Shown here one piece after another: positions 1-12,502 of a DNA stretch of 64,000 nucleotides. The stretch lies in NCBI GenBank assembly GCA_001510575.1, contig LNGK01000012.1, positions 704,389 to 768,388 on the forward strand, in the 5' to 3' direction. A program made the translations under genes and the position numbers. The stretch comes from Knoxdaviesia capensis (lineage: Eukaryota > Ascomycota > Sordariomycetes > Microascales > Gondwanamycetaceae). The notes beneath the pieces are model-generated. The model searched no databases, was not told the origin of the DNA, and worked only from the letters and a program-made list of their open reading frames with translations. Position 1 is the stretch's first letter, and each line of letters opens with the position of its first letter.

Positions 1-58
1 GGTAGGGCCGGGGCATATGCTGGCAGAGAAAATGACGAGGTGTCGGGGGTGGACTTAC

Positions 59-2621
59 GCAACATTAACTCTCTCGGAACATCCGCCCTCATCTTCTCCA
101 GCAGCCGCTGAAAGCCGCGCAACGCAATCCGTGTGCCGACATTTGATGTCGTCACGCGCATGATCGGCTCATCGGTAGCAAACTGCTCGCCCGCCTCCTC
201 GCCCAGACGGTTCACTCGCACCAGGTGGCACAGGAACGCATCTGTAGCCACCGGCTCAAAATCATTGAAGCGATTCCAGCTCACGCTATCTTCCGGATTG
301 TCGCTGGCATCCGAATTGTCGTCGTCGCTGTCATCGTCGGACTCGCTGCCGTTGGGGTCGCTGCAATTATCTCTGTTGGCACCGTCAGGATTGCTACCGT
401 TCAGAGGCCGGTTACTAGGGTCGTTGATGTTGGTAAGGCCAGCAGCACCGTGATCATCACTGCGCTCGCCACCCGTACTTCCTGGTGTGCCTCGTGCACC
501 GCCTGGTGGTGCAGGCGCAGGACCTCCCAAAGGCACGCCGCGATCCGATACCCCCTGTCCATGTCGGCCAAGATAAGCGAGCATAACTCCAGGCCGGTAT
601 GCCCGAGGACCTGGGGGTCCTGGGTGCTTTGGCGGCTGCGGTTGGTTACGGGACTGTGGTCGGGCGGGCATCCTTCCTTCCAGCACCTCAATGCACTCAG
701 CCGTGTACGACGACCATCGTATTAGGTTGGGCCGGTGGAGCGACATCGAAGTATTGGTGGCCATGTAATAGCAGCCCAGCCATGTACGGCGGGCCTCAAT
801 TCGGGAGGAATCTTCGAATGGGCCCGCCATCGTTCCACCCTGGCCTCCAAAATTTGGAACTCGCGGGTACTGTATCCGTGAGGCCGCACCGCCGCCGCCA
901 CGCTGTTGTGTATGGTTCTTACTGGAGGACTTGTTCTTCTTGCCCTTTCGCTTCCGTTTCCCAGATGCTCCAGGTTCTGCCGCCTGCGACCCATCAATGC
1001 CAGCTAGCAGAGTTCCAGCGTTATGCAGCGCCGCGACTGCCGTTGTTCCCATGCGCATGTTTTTCTGATTGCCAGTAACTGCCTCGCGGAACGAGTATCT
1101 CAGGTTTCGGAATACTTGGCGCTGGCGCTGGCCGAGACCGATATCAATGGCCACCACGGCGGCAAGGTGCACCAGTTGGTAGAATTTCAACTCCTCAAAG
1201 TGCTCGGGCGGCCAGTACCACATCACGGCCACCAGGATGGCCTGTACAAGCTCCAAGGTCTTAGCACCCGAAATCAGAGCGCGCTCTGCAAGCGTTTGCA
1301 TGACCTCTTTGACCAGCCGGCGCTGCAGGGTCGGGTTCTGGCCAGAAGACGCGGCCATGATGGCCAGGAACAAAATCGGTTTTGTGCGTCTCAGGTGAGC
1401 AACAGTCATAGCAGCTGGGAACACAACAATTGGAAGGTGCGGCACCATGCTCTGGTTGTACAGCGCAAAGAACTCCGCCGCCTCCTCCATCGTCAGATAG
1501 CCACGGTCGACAATATCGGTGTACTCGGCGCTTGGGCCTGACGGTGTGGCTGGCGGCCGTGGCTGGGCGCCGGGCAGCTTCCATTGGTCGCGTGGCGCAG
1601 AACTCTGGAACCACCGCACACGCTGGCCGTCCGGTTCGGTCGAATTTGCAGGCAAATCAGACGCGCGCGTACTATCAGGAAGCTTCCGCTTCTGGCCGGC
1701 CAACACAATTCCGGGTTGCGACTTTTGCGGAAACTGTTGGCCCAGTTCCCGCTGATGGTTGTGGGAAGCCATACGCCGGTCCGGTGACACTTGTGGGATC
1801 TGAGCAGGAGGTGCACTGGGAGGATCCGGCATCGGTCCCCAGAGAGTTGATGGCGCGGTAGGCCCAGGCATAGCACCGGCACTCGCAGCGTGCGCCAGAA
1901 CTCCAAGGCCTCGGCTCATCCCGGATGCGCTAGACACTGTTTCCGGGGAGGTCGGGTTATTTGTCGATGATCCGGACGTGGTTCCGCCGGGCCCCGCAGG
2001 CCCGGACATACCGGCAGCGGGGCCCATGGCCATTGGCCCGTGCAGTGGCTGGCCCATCGCCACACCTGGTGGCAGATGTCCCACCGGACCACCAGTGCTA
2101 GCACCGGGGGCGGCAATGCGCGCCTGCAACGACGCCGTCAACGCATCAATCTTCTTCTCCAGCTCCGCCACACGACTATCAGTCTTCTTCTGCCGCGCGC
2201 CAGGCCGCGTGCGCGTAGTTACCACACACCGCCGACCAGCCTTGCGGCACCGACGGCATGGGCCCTCCGGGTCGTCTTGCTGCGGCTCGCACCGCACTTT
2301 GAGTCCCCGGCACGCCTCACAAGCACGCGGCCGCTTAGCATCGGCCGCACCGCCGGGCCCGGCCATCCCATCGTCCGGCCGCCGCAGCGACGGCAGCGTG
2401 CCCCCTGCGTGAGACTGTCCCGTGCCCCCTGCACCACCACTCTCGCCGTCTATATCCATGTCATCGACGTGGTCGTTCTCCGCATCGTGGTCGTCCGCAT
2501 CGTAGTCGGGTTCTGGGTCGGAGTAATCGTTGGGGTCCTGCGGAACGGTCTGGCCGCCGGAGAATGGTGGAGGCGACACGGTGGTGAGTGCCGTGTCGCG
2601 GCCGGAGTCGGTATCTGCCAT
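59..2621 (-). CDS. Zn(II)2Cys6 transcription factor, 5' exon (partial)
   Basis: One open exon of about 854 codons runs from ATG at 2621 to a GTAAGT donor at 58-53; the rest lies beyond the left edge. The N-terminus is acidic (about residues 28-60). The zinc cluster has Cys101, 104, 111, 122, 125 and 132, a C-X2-C-X6-C-X10-C-X2-C-X6-C binuclear pattern, followed by a short coiled coil (about 144-168) expected to mediate dimerisation. After a Gly/Pro-rich linker, the fungal middle-homology region starts near residue 365, and the segment RRTWLGCYYMATN (about nt 735-785) is typical of LEU3/WAR1-like regulators. A basic KRKRKGKK patch (around nt 940) could be a nuclear signal, and an Asp/Ser-rich stretch lies near nt 290-350. 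It is expected to bind DNA and regulate transcription; its target genes cannot be told from this sequence. It could be any member of the large WAR1/LEU3-like group. Confidence 0.88.
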
Positions 2622-3991
2622 GCGCGCCCGTGTAAGCCCGTCGCCACTGCCCCCGAGCGTCTAGACCACAAACGGTCACCGAGTAAGCGGGGGAGGGTAA
2701 GGGCCCTGCGTTTGCTTGAGAAAAACAAACACAGGGGGGAATCGAAAGCTTGGAATGGGCCAGATGTCTGGTTTGACTACCACTCTAAGCAATGCTCATT
2801 AATATGAAATCAAGAATCCAGTATATCGGCCGCCGAGAACTTTGTCCTGCATACATTGGGAAGCGAGAAAAAAATTGCCGGAGAAACGGACATCACAATG
2901 CCGACATTTTTGTTTGGCATTTCATCCAGCCTGCCTTTTATGTCTCTGAGGCTACGTAATTGACCTGTGCCAGGTCGGGAGCTCCAGTCCCGCTTATGTA
3001 ACACTCCGAGGAGGGAAAAGAGCGCGAAGTGAATTGAGGCGGTTTTCTCTATCTTTTGGCCCCCTAAAAACCCAATTTCAGGGGACTTGCGAGGGGATCA
3101 GCCTTGTTTATAGGGGTTCCTTTATTGATCAATTCTCCGAGGACAACATTCCATCCAGGCTCAGATTCGGTCGTAACCCTAAGTATCCCGAATCGAACTC
3201 CGATATTTTGGTTCATCGGATGGGTCACACAATGCTAGAAGATCCGGAGTGGCTCAGAAGACATCATGATAGCGTAGTAGTGACCGTAGTCAGTGTCAAT
3301 TTGTTCATATCCTAAACTATTATCAGGGAGATGTCCGAAGATATAGAGCAGTAACGCAACACAAAGCAGGAAGAAAAAAAACTAAAAGCAATCAGTCATC
3401 GTCCCAACATATCTCACCAATTTCCCTCCCCGGTCGCCGCCCCATTAAACACCCCAAATATGAAGAAGATTTTGATAAAATAAAGCAAAAAAGAAAGGTC
3501 AGAGCCGAATAGAAGATAACGTGACTGGAACCAGAAACTAAGGACACACAAACTAAAAAAATCACACATACGGAATATCCGTAACAATCCAAGAAGATGA
3601 CGATAAAAAAAATAGAAGTAAAATAAAATCCGAATATGCTTGGTATCTTCAAGAAAGGACAGAACAGAAAACACAAATCATTCGTAGGAAAAGTCCAAGG
3701 TAGATGAATGGAAGATTGCCCACCATTATGTGGACAGAAAACACCGAAAATCAAATCAAAAACTCATAGGCGCGAAAAAAAAAAAAAAAATCCGAGACAC
3801 AAGATGAAGGTAGTGAACAAAGAACTGTGTGACGCATGGTCCTAAGATATCGGCTCATTGCGTATAAGGAAAAGGAAGGAAACCACCAGGTAAGACATGG
3901 CGAGGTTATGTGTTGAGATGATTAAGAAATAAAAAATGGGGGAATTCAATTATATGGAATGTGAAGTCGGAGAAATCCTTAGAAGATCCAT
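2622..3991. other. Intergenic: regulator promoter and bem3 3' region
   Basis: This 1.37 kb lies between the start of the zinc-cluster gene and the stop of bem3, both on the minus strand. The right half (about 3360-3790) is A-rich on the plus strand, with a 14-16 nt A run at 3775-3790, as expected for a pyrimidine/T-rich bem3 3' UTR read on the minus strand. A telomere-type AACCCTAAG unit is at 3175-3183. No convincing coding exon is seen; the open frames here lack coding character. Confidence 0.6.
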
Positions 3992-6900
3992 CTAGAACTT
4001 GGTCTCCTCACGGAGTCGGCTCTTAGAACCCTGAGCGGCAACACCCATACCCATACCGTAGATGGCACTTTCGCGCCGGCGGGACACGGGCTGGTCATAC
4101 GCCGCAACCCCAAGGTTACCGGAACCGTTGTTGTAATCATCGTTGCCACCGCCCTGGTACCCACGTTGCACCGGCGGGGCTTGCTGCGAGTACGATGTCG
4201 GATCGTATCCGTTGCTCGGGAGGACGAACCCGCTCTCATACGCCGGGCGCATGCTCACCGAAGGTCCCGGCGAGCCCTGCTGTGCAAGGAAGTTAGGGTC
4301 ATATGTTGTGTACCGCTGCGGCTGCTGCTGCTGCTGTTGCATGGGCATGCTCATTGGGAACGAAGGCGGAGGCGTGGCAGAAGATCGCATGCTTGCGTTA
4401 TCGAGAAGTGGTGGGGTGGGAGATGCACGGGGTCGGTCCTGCATCATGAGACGCTGGCGATGTGGGGACATGCTGCTGGTTCCAGAAGCAGTGGACGGTC
4501 GAGCGGGGAGCGGATCGAATGAAGGCCGGATAGCGGGTTCGAACGACGGCCGGCCAGAGGGCTCGAAAGACGGCCGGCCTGATGGAAGAGGTCCACGCGA
4601 TCCTGAGTCGGACTCAGTTGTGGGCGATGGCGGCTCATACTCCTCGGGGTCAATACCAAAGATGGGCTGGTAGTGCTGGAGGAACAGAGCAAAGACAGGA
4701 GCGGGGATGTTGAGAGTGGGCGAAAACACGATACCAACGTTGCGCACGGTCATTTTGTTGACGTCGGCGTTGTTGATGATCTTGATCAGGAAAGAGATCA
4801 GATACTTGAGAAGCGTGGCATTCGCCTGTGGCAGCCGCTTAACAAGCTCCGAAAGCGCGGCAATCTTCTGTGCCAACACCGACAACTCAGTAGCCGACAG
4901 AAACTCCAGATGTAAGTCCCGAGTGAGGATTGTCGTCGGAAGTTCACGCAGGTACAGCTTCAGCAGAGACGCCACTGCGTGGATATCATAGTACTGAGTG
5001 TCGTTAACCAAGTCGACGTCGCTCTCATTGTTGAACCGCTCCCGCAGCTGCTTAATCACAACATTAGATCCGCTGAGACGGAAAATGCCTTCCTCCATGA
5101 TGGCGTTCTTGGCGTCCAGATACTGCACGCAACGGTAGACCACGGCTGGGAGAGGCACACTGACATCCATAGGGCCATTGTAACGAACAGCCTCAGCCAG
5201 CGGAGCTCCGAACACCTGTCGGACAGGGCCGCGATACTCATTCTGTGGCGGCGTGTTGCTAGTAATGTTAGAATCACCGCCAAAGAGCGAGTCCTGGCCA
5301 TCGGAGGACGTCCGGGACTTCGGTCCGAAGCCAAAGAAGCTGCGCTTGCGTTGCTTCTTTTCTTCCGAAGACGGGGGCGCCAGACCGCCAGCATTGGGGT
5401 TGCGATTGCCCCAGGCCGAAGAATCAGGGATAATGTACGCATCCCGAGGCGCCGATATCGAGGGGACGCTATTGTTATCGCGCGCCGTCGGGTGGTTGTC
5501 GTGGGGGTTCTCGGGCAATCCGATACCAGTCTTCGGACGGCCATTGGGAAGACTCAGGGGAGGAGTATCAAGCTGTCTAACAGAGTCATAGCTGACTCCA
5601 ATGAGTGTCTCCGAGTCCGTTGCTTGGTGCTGTTTACCCTGATCCCGCTTCTTCTTCGTGGCACCGCCACGGGGGTCCAACGTCGCAGAAGACTTCCGGT
5701 TGTGCTGCTGCTGTTGAGACTGGCCCTTCTTCGGTGATGGGGTCTCGGCCTCGTCATCGGATCCACGGAAATCAACCCATTGGATGAGAGTCTCAACCCA
5801 TCGATCACGCTCCTGGTCGCTCTCAGCACACAGGACATGCTTGACAAAGCTGGACGAATCTTTCTTCTTCGGCTCAAGAACCAGGAAGGCATGGCGGTAC
5901 TGATTGTCGAGATCCTCCGAAGGGCTACCAGCGTTGTGTCCAGAGCCAGCCGAGTTCGCAGTCTGCAGCGGCTCCACATTCTGAGACTGCTTTCCAATCT
6001 GGGCGTTCTGAAGCTTGATGCTGCCGAGATGGGCACCACCCGGCGTCTCATAGTACTTGAGGACCGGTCCGTCAAGGACAAAGAATCGAGCTTTCCAGCC
6101 GCCAAAGTTCTTTCCACGCTTAGTAAGATACCCGCTTCGCAGCGGCCGGCCGCCCGGTCCGGTCCGAGAGCCGGACATGGTGGCCGGCTCAACTGTACCT
6201 GCAGAGCTAGTAGCAGTGGGAGCCAGAGTGTTCGTAGACAAATAACGGCACAATTCAAGAGCAGACTCAGTGTCCAGCGCTGTATTCAGCAGTTCGTCCC
6301 AGTATACCTCCAGAGCCACGCGTCTGGCATCCAGCTTCGCCGGAGAATGGCCGTTGAACAGTGATCGCTCAGGCGTTTTGGCCGTAAACTGTGCGCATTG
6401 CTGCTTCAGTCGCTGGTCCAGTTTCGCCAGGGACGCCGAATCCTTCTCCACACGCCAAAGCTCACTTCGATCTGCGCGAGAAAAGACGGCCAGAGTGAAT
6501 ACTGGATCTTCTTCAAGCTGGGTTAGGGAGAGAACACTGGCTCTCGATGGCTTCATACGCGAGGACGCTACGAGAACCTGGATAGAGGGAATAGCGTTGG
6601 GCGGGAGGAGAAGGTCGGGATATTCTTCGCTCATGAAACCCTTGAAGATTCGCTTTGGTTCAACGGGGCTGTCGGTGTTTTGCGGTGGGCTGGGCGGTCT
6701 GGCGGTGTCGGTGTTGAGCGGTGGCCTGGCCAGAATGTTCAAAGGCTTCGTAGTCGGCATTGTTGTGAGAGGATCAGCCGTGGAGACTGCCAGGGGAGTT
6801 GCAAGAGGAGTATTAGGGGGAAGAGGAATCGGTTGACGAGGAGGTCGGGGGGAGAGGGGAGCCGACGCCATGAAGCCTCCCATGCGTGGTGACAGAGGCG

Positions 6901-8488
6901 GTGAGATTCCGGGCGATCCCAAGCCGTTCATGATAGGACGGGGGCTCATTGGAAGGCCAGGGCTTAACAACGGCGGCGAAATCAGCGTGCTGCTGTTGCT
7001 GCTCATCAAGCCATTCAGAGAAGCAGGGACGGATTCTCTCGAAAAGAAGGCCGGTGGAATCTGGCGCGGGCTAGCGGGAATAGTGGCAGAATCAAGGTTT
7101 TCATCATCTTGCGACTTCGGCGCGGGTTGCTGGCTGCCCTTGCTCTTTTTCGACAAGCTTCTCATTTCGGCTTCCTTCTGAGCGACCTTCTCGCGTAATC
7201 GGTCGTCCTCTTCCCTTGTCCGCCGGCGGCCACGCTTGTCGTCTACGATTTCATCCACCTCCAGAATATCGTCGTAGTCAGTCTCGCTCTCGTCGTCGTC
7301 AATGGCAGGGCGGGTCTGGTTGGTGGTATTTCCGCTGCTACCGCTGGCACTGCTGCTCGAGGCAGTATTGCTGTTGTTATTGTTGTTGATGGTAGTAATA
7401 ATGTTGTTGCTAATGCCTGAAGCCAATTGCAACGGAGCGGGAGGAGCTTTTCGGGGAGGAGATGGGAATTGGGCAATTCCTTGGTCGGTTTGAGGTGTTG
7501 GCTGGATCAGACCCAAAGAAGGGAGGGGAACTGACGGAGGCGGGCGCGGTGGCGGCGCGCTAGGGGGGTTGCTGGGCATAGAACGTGAAGGTGGCAGAGA
7601 CATGTTGATTTGCAGATCACGTAGCTGGTCGGCATCCTTCTGCTTACGAGCATCGTCAGCGGCACGGTCCTCGGCTTCATGATCGAAGCTGCCCAACGCA
7701 TACTCCTGGGGTTTAGGCATGGAGCGATCGGGATCCAGCAGCTCAGCAACCGAAGACAGCGGACCATTAGGCATATCCGCAGGCGGAGTGATTGGATAAG
7801 GGGCCATGTCCATATCCAGCGGCGAGGTTTTCCGCATCGAGTCGACGGTAGGAGAATCTGGGACACCAATAACAATAGATGTCGTGGTGATTCCGCCTTC
7901 AGAAACAAGGCCAGGGCGGACGGTCCGGTCGCTTCCAGCTGTGGGGAGCGAGCTCGCGTTGGATGAAGCAGAGACAGGAATGGCTCCGCCAGCTATCCGC
8001 GGAAGAATAGAGAGGCCGCCTGGGACGAGCGCAGCCGGAACTGCAGATTGAGCGCCAATCACGTTGGTGGCGGTGGTGGTGGCGGCCGCGGCGGCGGCAG
8101 CAGCACTTTCTTGCGCTGCAAGTACCTCCTTCAGCTTTTTACGGTACTTTTCCTTATCTTTCAAAGCCTTTTCCAAATCCTTATTGAGGCCAAGGATCAT
8201 GGCACGTTGCTTGTCGACCAGACGCCATAGTTGCGCGTTCTGTTGTGCCTGAGACTGCTTTTCCTTCAAGAGATACTCGATAACCGCTTCGGGGCTGCCA
8301 GCGGTATTGATCAGTTGAGAGATGTCAACAGGTTCGGGTTGTGATTGCGCAGCCTTGGGGTCGGCTGACGAGGAGGGAGGTTTCTGCGATTGTGACTTTG
8401 CGGAGATTGCTGATATTACTGAATCCATTGAAGAGTTTCTGGGTTTTGTGCCCATATCGCGGACTGCGGCAGCCACAGGGCCAGCCAT
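3992..8488 (-). CDS. bem3: Bem3-type RhoGAP with PX and PH domains
   Basis: Intronless gene of 1498 codons, ATG at 8488 and TAG at 3994-3992. Order of parts: low-complexity N-terminus with a predicted coiled coil (about 60-125) followed by an Ala run; Pro/Ser-rich region; PX-type phosphoinositide-binding domain (about 630-760, IQVLVASSRMK onward); PH domain (about 783-905, RSGYLTKRGKNFGGWKARF); RhoGAP domain (about 1093-1275) with the catalytic arginine in IFRLSGS near residue 1135 and LLKLYLRELP; then a long disordered tail with tandem RPSFEP-like units and a short poly-Gln. The PX-PH-GAP order is that of yeast Bem3, a GTPase-activating protein for Cdc42 at sites of polarised growth, so a role in hyphal polarity is inferred. 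Its length exceeds yeast Bem3 because of the filler regions. The + strand upstream is purine-rich, suggesting a long pyrimidine-rich leader. Confidence 0.93.
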   Translation of the reverse strand: MAGPVAAAVRDMGTKPRNSSMDSVISAISAKSQSQKPPSSSADPKAAQSQPEPVDISQLINTAGSPEAVIEYLLKEKQSQAQQNAQLWRLVDKQRAMILGLNKDLEKALKDKEKYRKKLKEVLAAQESAAAAAAAATTTATNVIGAQSAVPAALVPGGLSILPRIAGGAIPVSASSNASSLPTAGSDRTVRPGLVSEGGITTTSIVIGVPDSPTVDSMRKTSPLDMDMAPYPITPPADMPNGPLSSVAELLDPDRSMPKPQEYALGSFDHEAEDRAADDARKQKDADQLRDLQINMSLPPSRSMPSNPPSAPPPRPPPSVPLPSLGLIQPTPQTDQGIAQFPSPPRKAPPAPLQLASGISNNIITTINNNNNSNTASSSSASGSSGNTTNQTRPAIDDDESETDYDDILEVDEIVDDKRGRRRTREEDDRLREKVAQKEAEMRSLSKKSKGSQQPAPKSQDDENLDSATIPASPRQIPPAFFSRESVPASLNGLMSSNSSTLISPPLLSPGLPMSPRPIMNGLGSPGISPPLSPRMGGFMASAPLSPRPPRQPIPLPPNTPLATPLAVSTADPLTTMPTTKPLNILARPPLNTDTARPPSPPQNTDSPVEPKRIFKGFMSEEYPDLLLPPNAIPSIQVLVASSRMKPSRASVLSLTQLEEDPVFTLAVFSRADRSELWRVEKDSASLAKLDQRLKQQCAQFTAKTPERSLFNGHSPAKLDARRVALEVYWDELLNTALDTESALELCRYLSTNTLAPTATSSAGTVEPATMSGSRTGPGGRPLRSGYLTKRGKNFGGWKARFFVLDGPVLKYYETPGGAHLGSIKLQNAQIGKQSQNVEPLQTANSAGSGHNAGSPSEDLDNQYRHAFLVLEPKKKDSSSFVKHVLCAESDQERDRWVETLIQWVDFRGSDDEAETPSPKKGQSQQQQHNRKSSATLDPRGGATKKKRDQGKQHQATDSETLIGVSYDSVRQLDTPPLSLPNGRPKTGIGLPENPHDNHPTARDNNSVPSISAPRDAYIIPDSSAWGNRNPNAGGLAPPSSEEKKQRKRSFFGFGPKSRTSSDGQDSLFGGDSNITSNTPPQNEYRGPVRQVFGAPLAEAVRYNGPMDVSVPLPAVVYRCVQYLDAKNAIMEEGIFRLSGSNVVIKQLRERFNNESDVDLVNDTQYYDIHAVASLLKLYLRELPTTILTRDLHLEFLSATELSVLAQKIAALSELVKRLPQANATLLKYLISFLIKIINNADVNKMTVRNVGIVFSPTLNIPAPVFALFLQHYQPIFGIDPEEYEPPSPTTESDSGSRGPLPSGRPSFEPSGRPSFEPAIRPSFDPLPARPSTASGTSSMSPHRQRLMMQDRPRASPTPPLLDNASMRSSATPPPSFPMSMPMQQQQQQPQRYTTYDPNFLAQQGSPGPSVSMRPAYESGFVLPSNGYDPTSYSQQAPPVQRGYQGGGNDDYNNGSGNLGVAAYDQPVSRRRESAIYGMGMGVAAQGSKSRLREETKF

Positions 8489-10060
8489 GATGGGCTAGAA
8501 AGTCGAGATACGACTAAATCAAGTTTTGGTGGGAGAGGAAGTCGCGGTAGCCCGGCGCGAGTCGACTGGGATGAGGACAGTTAACGAGTTGGGAGAGAAT
8601 CGTTTGTAGTCATTCGCATCGCTGAAGTGAGGTGAGAAAATAGGCCGGTTTGGTTATGCTAACACAAGAGCAACAGAGTCAACGTTAGCCACAACTGTCT
8701 ATACTTGGTGTCTTGGTACCTCTTGCGTTTTTCTTTTCTTTCTGGTGTGATTGTGTTGTTTCTGTTTCTTTGTTCCCCTTAGAACAATATCTCTCGGCCA
8801 CGAACCTCTTTCCACCCCGTGGAAGTCCCAAACTGGCAGTCAAACTCCAGCAGCGAACCAGTGGGATACTGTGGCTTGATAGTATTCACGGTGGAAGTCA
8901 AGCTGCTATCGAGGGTTCTGTGAAGGATGGCCCCGTGAAAGCCTTTCGATTAATGTAAGGGTTAGGTAGTTGGTTGTGAGGAGGTCTCGGGTCTCCAGCG
9001 GCGGCGGTAGGGAGAGAATGAGAGCGCGTAAACAGGTCGTCAGAGGGAGAGTGGAAGAATCGGAATTCGGATGAGTAGAGGGAGAGGAAGAGAGGCTTGA
9101 AATTTTGGATTTCAATTAGTGTCCAAAATCCCCCGGAAACTCCAGTGATAGAAGTGGTGATAAGACAGCAGGTGAGGAACGGAAAAAGAAAGAAAGAAAA
9201 GGGCAGAGTGAGCAGAAGATCGATAGTTTAAAGATTACGGCAAGTGAAAAGAAATAAAAAGGAAAGAAATGAACAGGCCAGAGAAAAGAGTTAGCTCCAA
9301 ATGAATTCCCTGCAGGTCTGGGGAGTTTCCTGGATATGGAAGATATGATATATGAGAAAACTGGAAACCGGCAAAGACCGTCCAAGTCATGCAGCCAGCG
9401 ATTGGAATCAGTGGAGGGAGAAGGAGAAAACGTGAAGGAAAGAAGAGGACCATGGAGCACAAAGGCAGAGAATTAATAGTAAGAAACCGTTCAGACCAGC
9501 TCAACAGAGAGAGATAGGAAAAGTAAGCTTGAATGCAATCCAGATCAAGGAGGTTGGAATAGTGCAACTCTCTGCTTCAGTGTGTGTCAAGGAAAGTCGG
9601 AGAAAGGGGTAAAAAGGAGGGGAGTAGGCCGGTGACAATTCTGGTCCGCAAGTTTGAAGCACCAGGAGGGTTACAAAACCAGAGAGAGAATAACGGACAG
9701 TCGATAATGTTGCAGCAGCAGGACAGGTAACGGGATTCAGGAGCCCGTCCGTCCCACCGCTGGCTGTGCGAATAAACCTCCAAATTTTTCGAATTCAGCG
9801 TAGTATGGATCCATTACAACAGGGTAATATGCAGCATGCGGTAGAAAGAAGAGTACACCATACTACGAAGGGTGTCAGGGGTGGTGGTTGTTACTTGTTG
9901 GAATGGACAGAAAATATATCTTTTCTTTGTCTTTTTTTTTCCTTCCTTAATTCAGGATTCACTCCACTCCACCCACTACTCCAGGAACAAGTGGTTGAGG
10001 ATACTAGCACAAAGGGAAGAGAGAAAGAATCCCAGAAAAGAAAACTAAGCTAGACCAAAA
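8489..10060 (-). promoter_or_regulatory. Probable long bem3 5' leader/promoter
   Basis: Immediately upstream of the bem3 ATG, and especially from about 8950 to 9720, the plus strand is rich in A and G, so the transcript sense would be rich in C and U. This is the usual look of long leaders of fungal regulatory genes. Several short open frames occur but none has coding character. A telomere-type GGGTTAGG unit lies at 8959-8966. Transcription start and any leader intron cannot be fixed from sequence alone. Confidence 0.4.
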
Positions 10061-12502
10061 ATCGAAATACCCCCCTGGTGCCTCATGCACATTGGTGGGT
10101 TCGACATTGTGTCTTCATCTTGCAGTATGTACAGTACCTGGCTGGCACGGAGTCCACAGTAAAGATACCTTCAAATTATCAGAAGATAAAATCCCCCGGT
10201 GGTTAGCCGTCACGTTAGGGGCTTTTTTTTTTTCGGAAGAGTACAAGTAGAAAAGCCCAAATTTGAAAATGGGCTGTCAGGTCGATATCTTCAGTAGAAA
10301 GGAACCACTTGTGATCAGTAGGTAGCCGGTGAGTCTCGTCTTGAGGTGTACTGTTATAGCACGCAAAGGGGAAGTCTGCTCTTCAATGCTAGAAGGGTAA
10401 TCACGAAATCAACGGTTCTGGCTGCCCTTCCTACACGCTTTCATAATGGGTTTAACACAGTCTGATTCACTTATTGCGGATATCGTTTTATCGGGGAACA
10501 GGCGAGATGCAGGAGACAGAGACATGGAGGGCCCGGCTTATAGCAAGCTAAGTTAAAGAGCCGTATCACTGTGCTCAGGCAATCTCAGAGACCAGCCAAA
10601 AAAAAAAAAAAAGACCTGACAGGGCACGGCTGCCCAGGCTAAGTTTGGGGAAAGAGGGGGGTCTGGTTCTCTTTGTTTTGTCTGGGTTTTTTTACAAGGC
10701 GGGATAAGCAAGCCTCATGTGTACGTTGATTCTCTGATAAAGCGAATGGATACGGTGGCCAAGGAAAAGAATGTTGACGAAAGGGAAGGATGAGAGTGTG
10801 CACTTTGGGACCAATATTTCAAAGCATATGATGAACAATATATGTTCCTTTCCCCTGTAAACATCTACAGTAGTGTGCCCTCACAGTATGTAATTCGTGA
10901 TGGCATCCTTCTTTCCACTCAGTATACGAATATTGTAGTGTAGATTGCCATCGCAGGGCCTAGCGCTCCAGGATGTCATACTGCTTGTCAAGAGGAGTCC
11001 AAGCGATGCACAACACAGCACAGCGAAGAACGAGCACTGGCTGTGAAACGTCCCATCCAGTCTAGACTCATCGGAGACAACAAAAGAAGGTTCCAAGGTT
11101 TCCCGTGCCGTCTACTCTATGTAAAGGTCAAGTGGTAAGTCAGTTCCCAGCTCGCCGGAAGAGAACTAGCAGTGAACCAGCCCAGCAGTCTGACTTTCTT
11201 GGGACTTCTAGTCTTCCACGGAATGTATTTCTTGAGACAGTCGAGTACTGTGCCTTCAAATGAAAACCCGAGTTTGAAAAGAAGCGGAGGCATGTCCAGA
11301 GCAGATGAAAAACTCCGTCTTGTGTTACTCTGTAGCTAAAATAGCATAAAATATAAAGACAAAAAGTGGACTGCAGGACGGAGCAAGTTGCAACGCCGAA
11401 CCCAAGTACAGTATGTATCGAGAAACGAATAATTTACAAGGCCGTCGGCCTACTTATGTCCGGCTTAAACCCACCCACCACCTTCTGTCAGGGAGAGCCC
11501 AGTGGGGATCCTGTTTGTAGTATTTAAATTTTTAAATGAACAACAACAAAGGAAAAGAAAAGAGCATCCATTCCAAGGCAGATCCAAAAATAAAACATAA
11601 AAATAAAAAAAATAAAAAATAAAAAATAAAAAACCATAAAAATAAAAAATAAAAAGTCGAGGCACAGCACGAGATGGCCTGGGAAAACAAATTAGTAGAA
11701 TTCGAGAAACCATCTCACGGCGCCGCTAGGAACTCCGAACTGAGAAAAAGGAAAACTGAATGACTCGAAAAAGAAAGCACCTGTGGCAAATAGCCTTCAC
11801 ATCCAGGAACGGGCATCTGGGCGAGGCTAAGATAGCTAAAGGCTGCATGAAGGAAATAAACCAGAAAAGAAAATCCGTTGTATGAGAGGCGGCTCGGAGC
11901 TTATCGTGAGCGCTGTCAAGTCTAAGCCTAAAATATTCAGCATTCAGCCCTCTATGAGCCACTGTATTATGGCCGCGACACTTGAGTGATCAACCCTTGG
12001 TGGGGTGAGGTGCACACGGCATGCTTCACTTCTACATATGTACCACACTACTACATGGAATATGTTGACAAGCAGGAGTAGTCAGTGGGAAAATAATGGT
12101 ATAGTTGCATGTATCATCGCGTGAGCTCATGTTTCCTTTTAATCTTCGACGGATAACTGCGCGGCTTCCTGTGTATTCTCCAACTGAAGAGGTTGTATGC
12201 AAATCTCAAACATGATGAGGCGGGTTACAAGGACATGGTGATGCTGGGCGCCAAATATAACCACCAATGCTGAGAAGAATGTCAGACCGTTTCACCCCGG
12301 AGAGGCAGCACCAGGGTGATTCAAGGCCTGCTCAGATATGGTTCGCGGTGGGTTTCGAGACATCAACAAACCTAGACAATGAACTGTCCCAGCCCTGGAA
12401 AGTGGCACATGTAAAAAAGAAATACTGGTGGTATAGTTACATGAAGATAGACTGCATCCATAGAGTGGAGGGGGAGAGAGCACAGCTTTCAGGGCGGCCG
12501 GA
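10061..12502. other. Non-coding stretch, no gene recognised
   Basis: About 2.4 kb with homopolymer runs (T run near 10221-10233, A run near 10598-10613) and three TACAGTA units (10130, 10866, 11407). No domain, tRNA or rRNA signature was recognised and all open frames are short. Confidence 0.5.
11585..11657. repeat. A-rich (TAAAAA)n-like low-complexity tract
   Basis: About 70 bp of imperfect tandem units of T followed by four to seven A residues, interrupted by a few C. It is a microsatellite-like tract in non-coding DNA, with no function that can be read from it. Confidence 0.85.

Noticed and set aside
3160..3215. tRNA-like B-box (GAGTTCGATTC on the minus strand)
   Set aside because: The sequence around it does not form a paired T-arm, and no A-box or acceptor stem is present.
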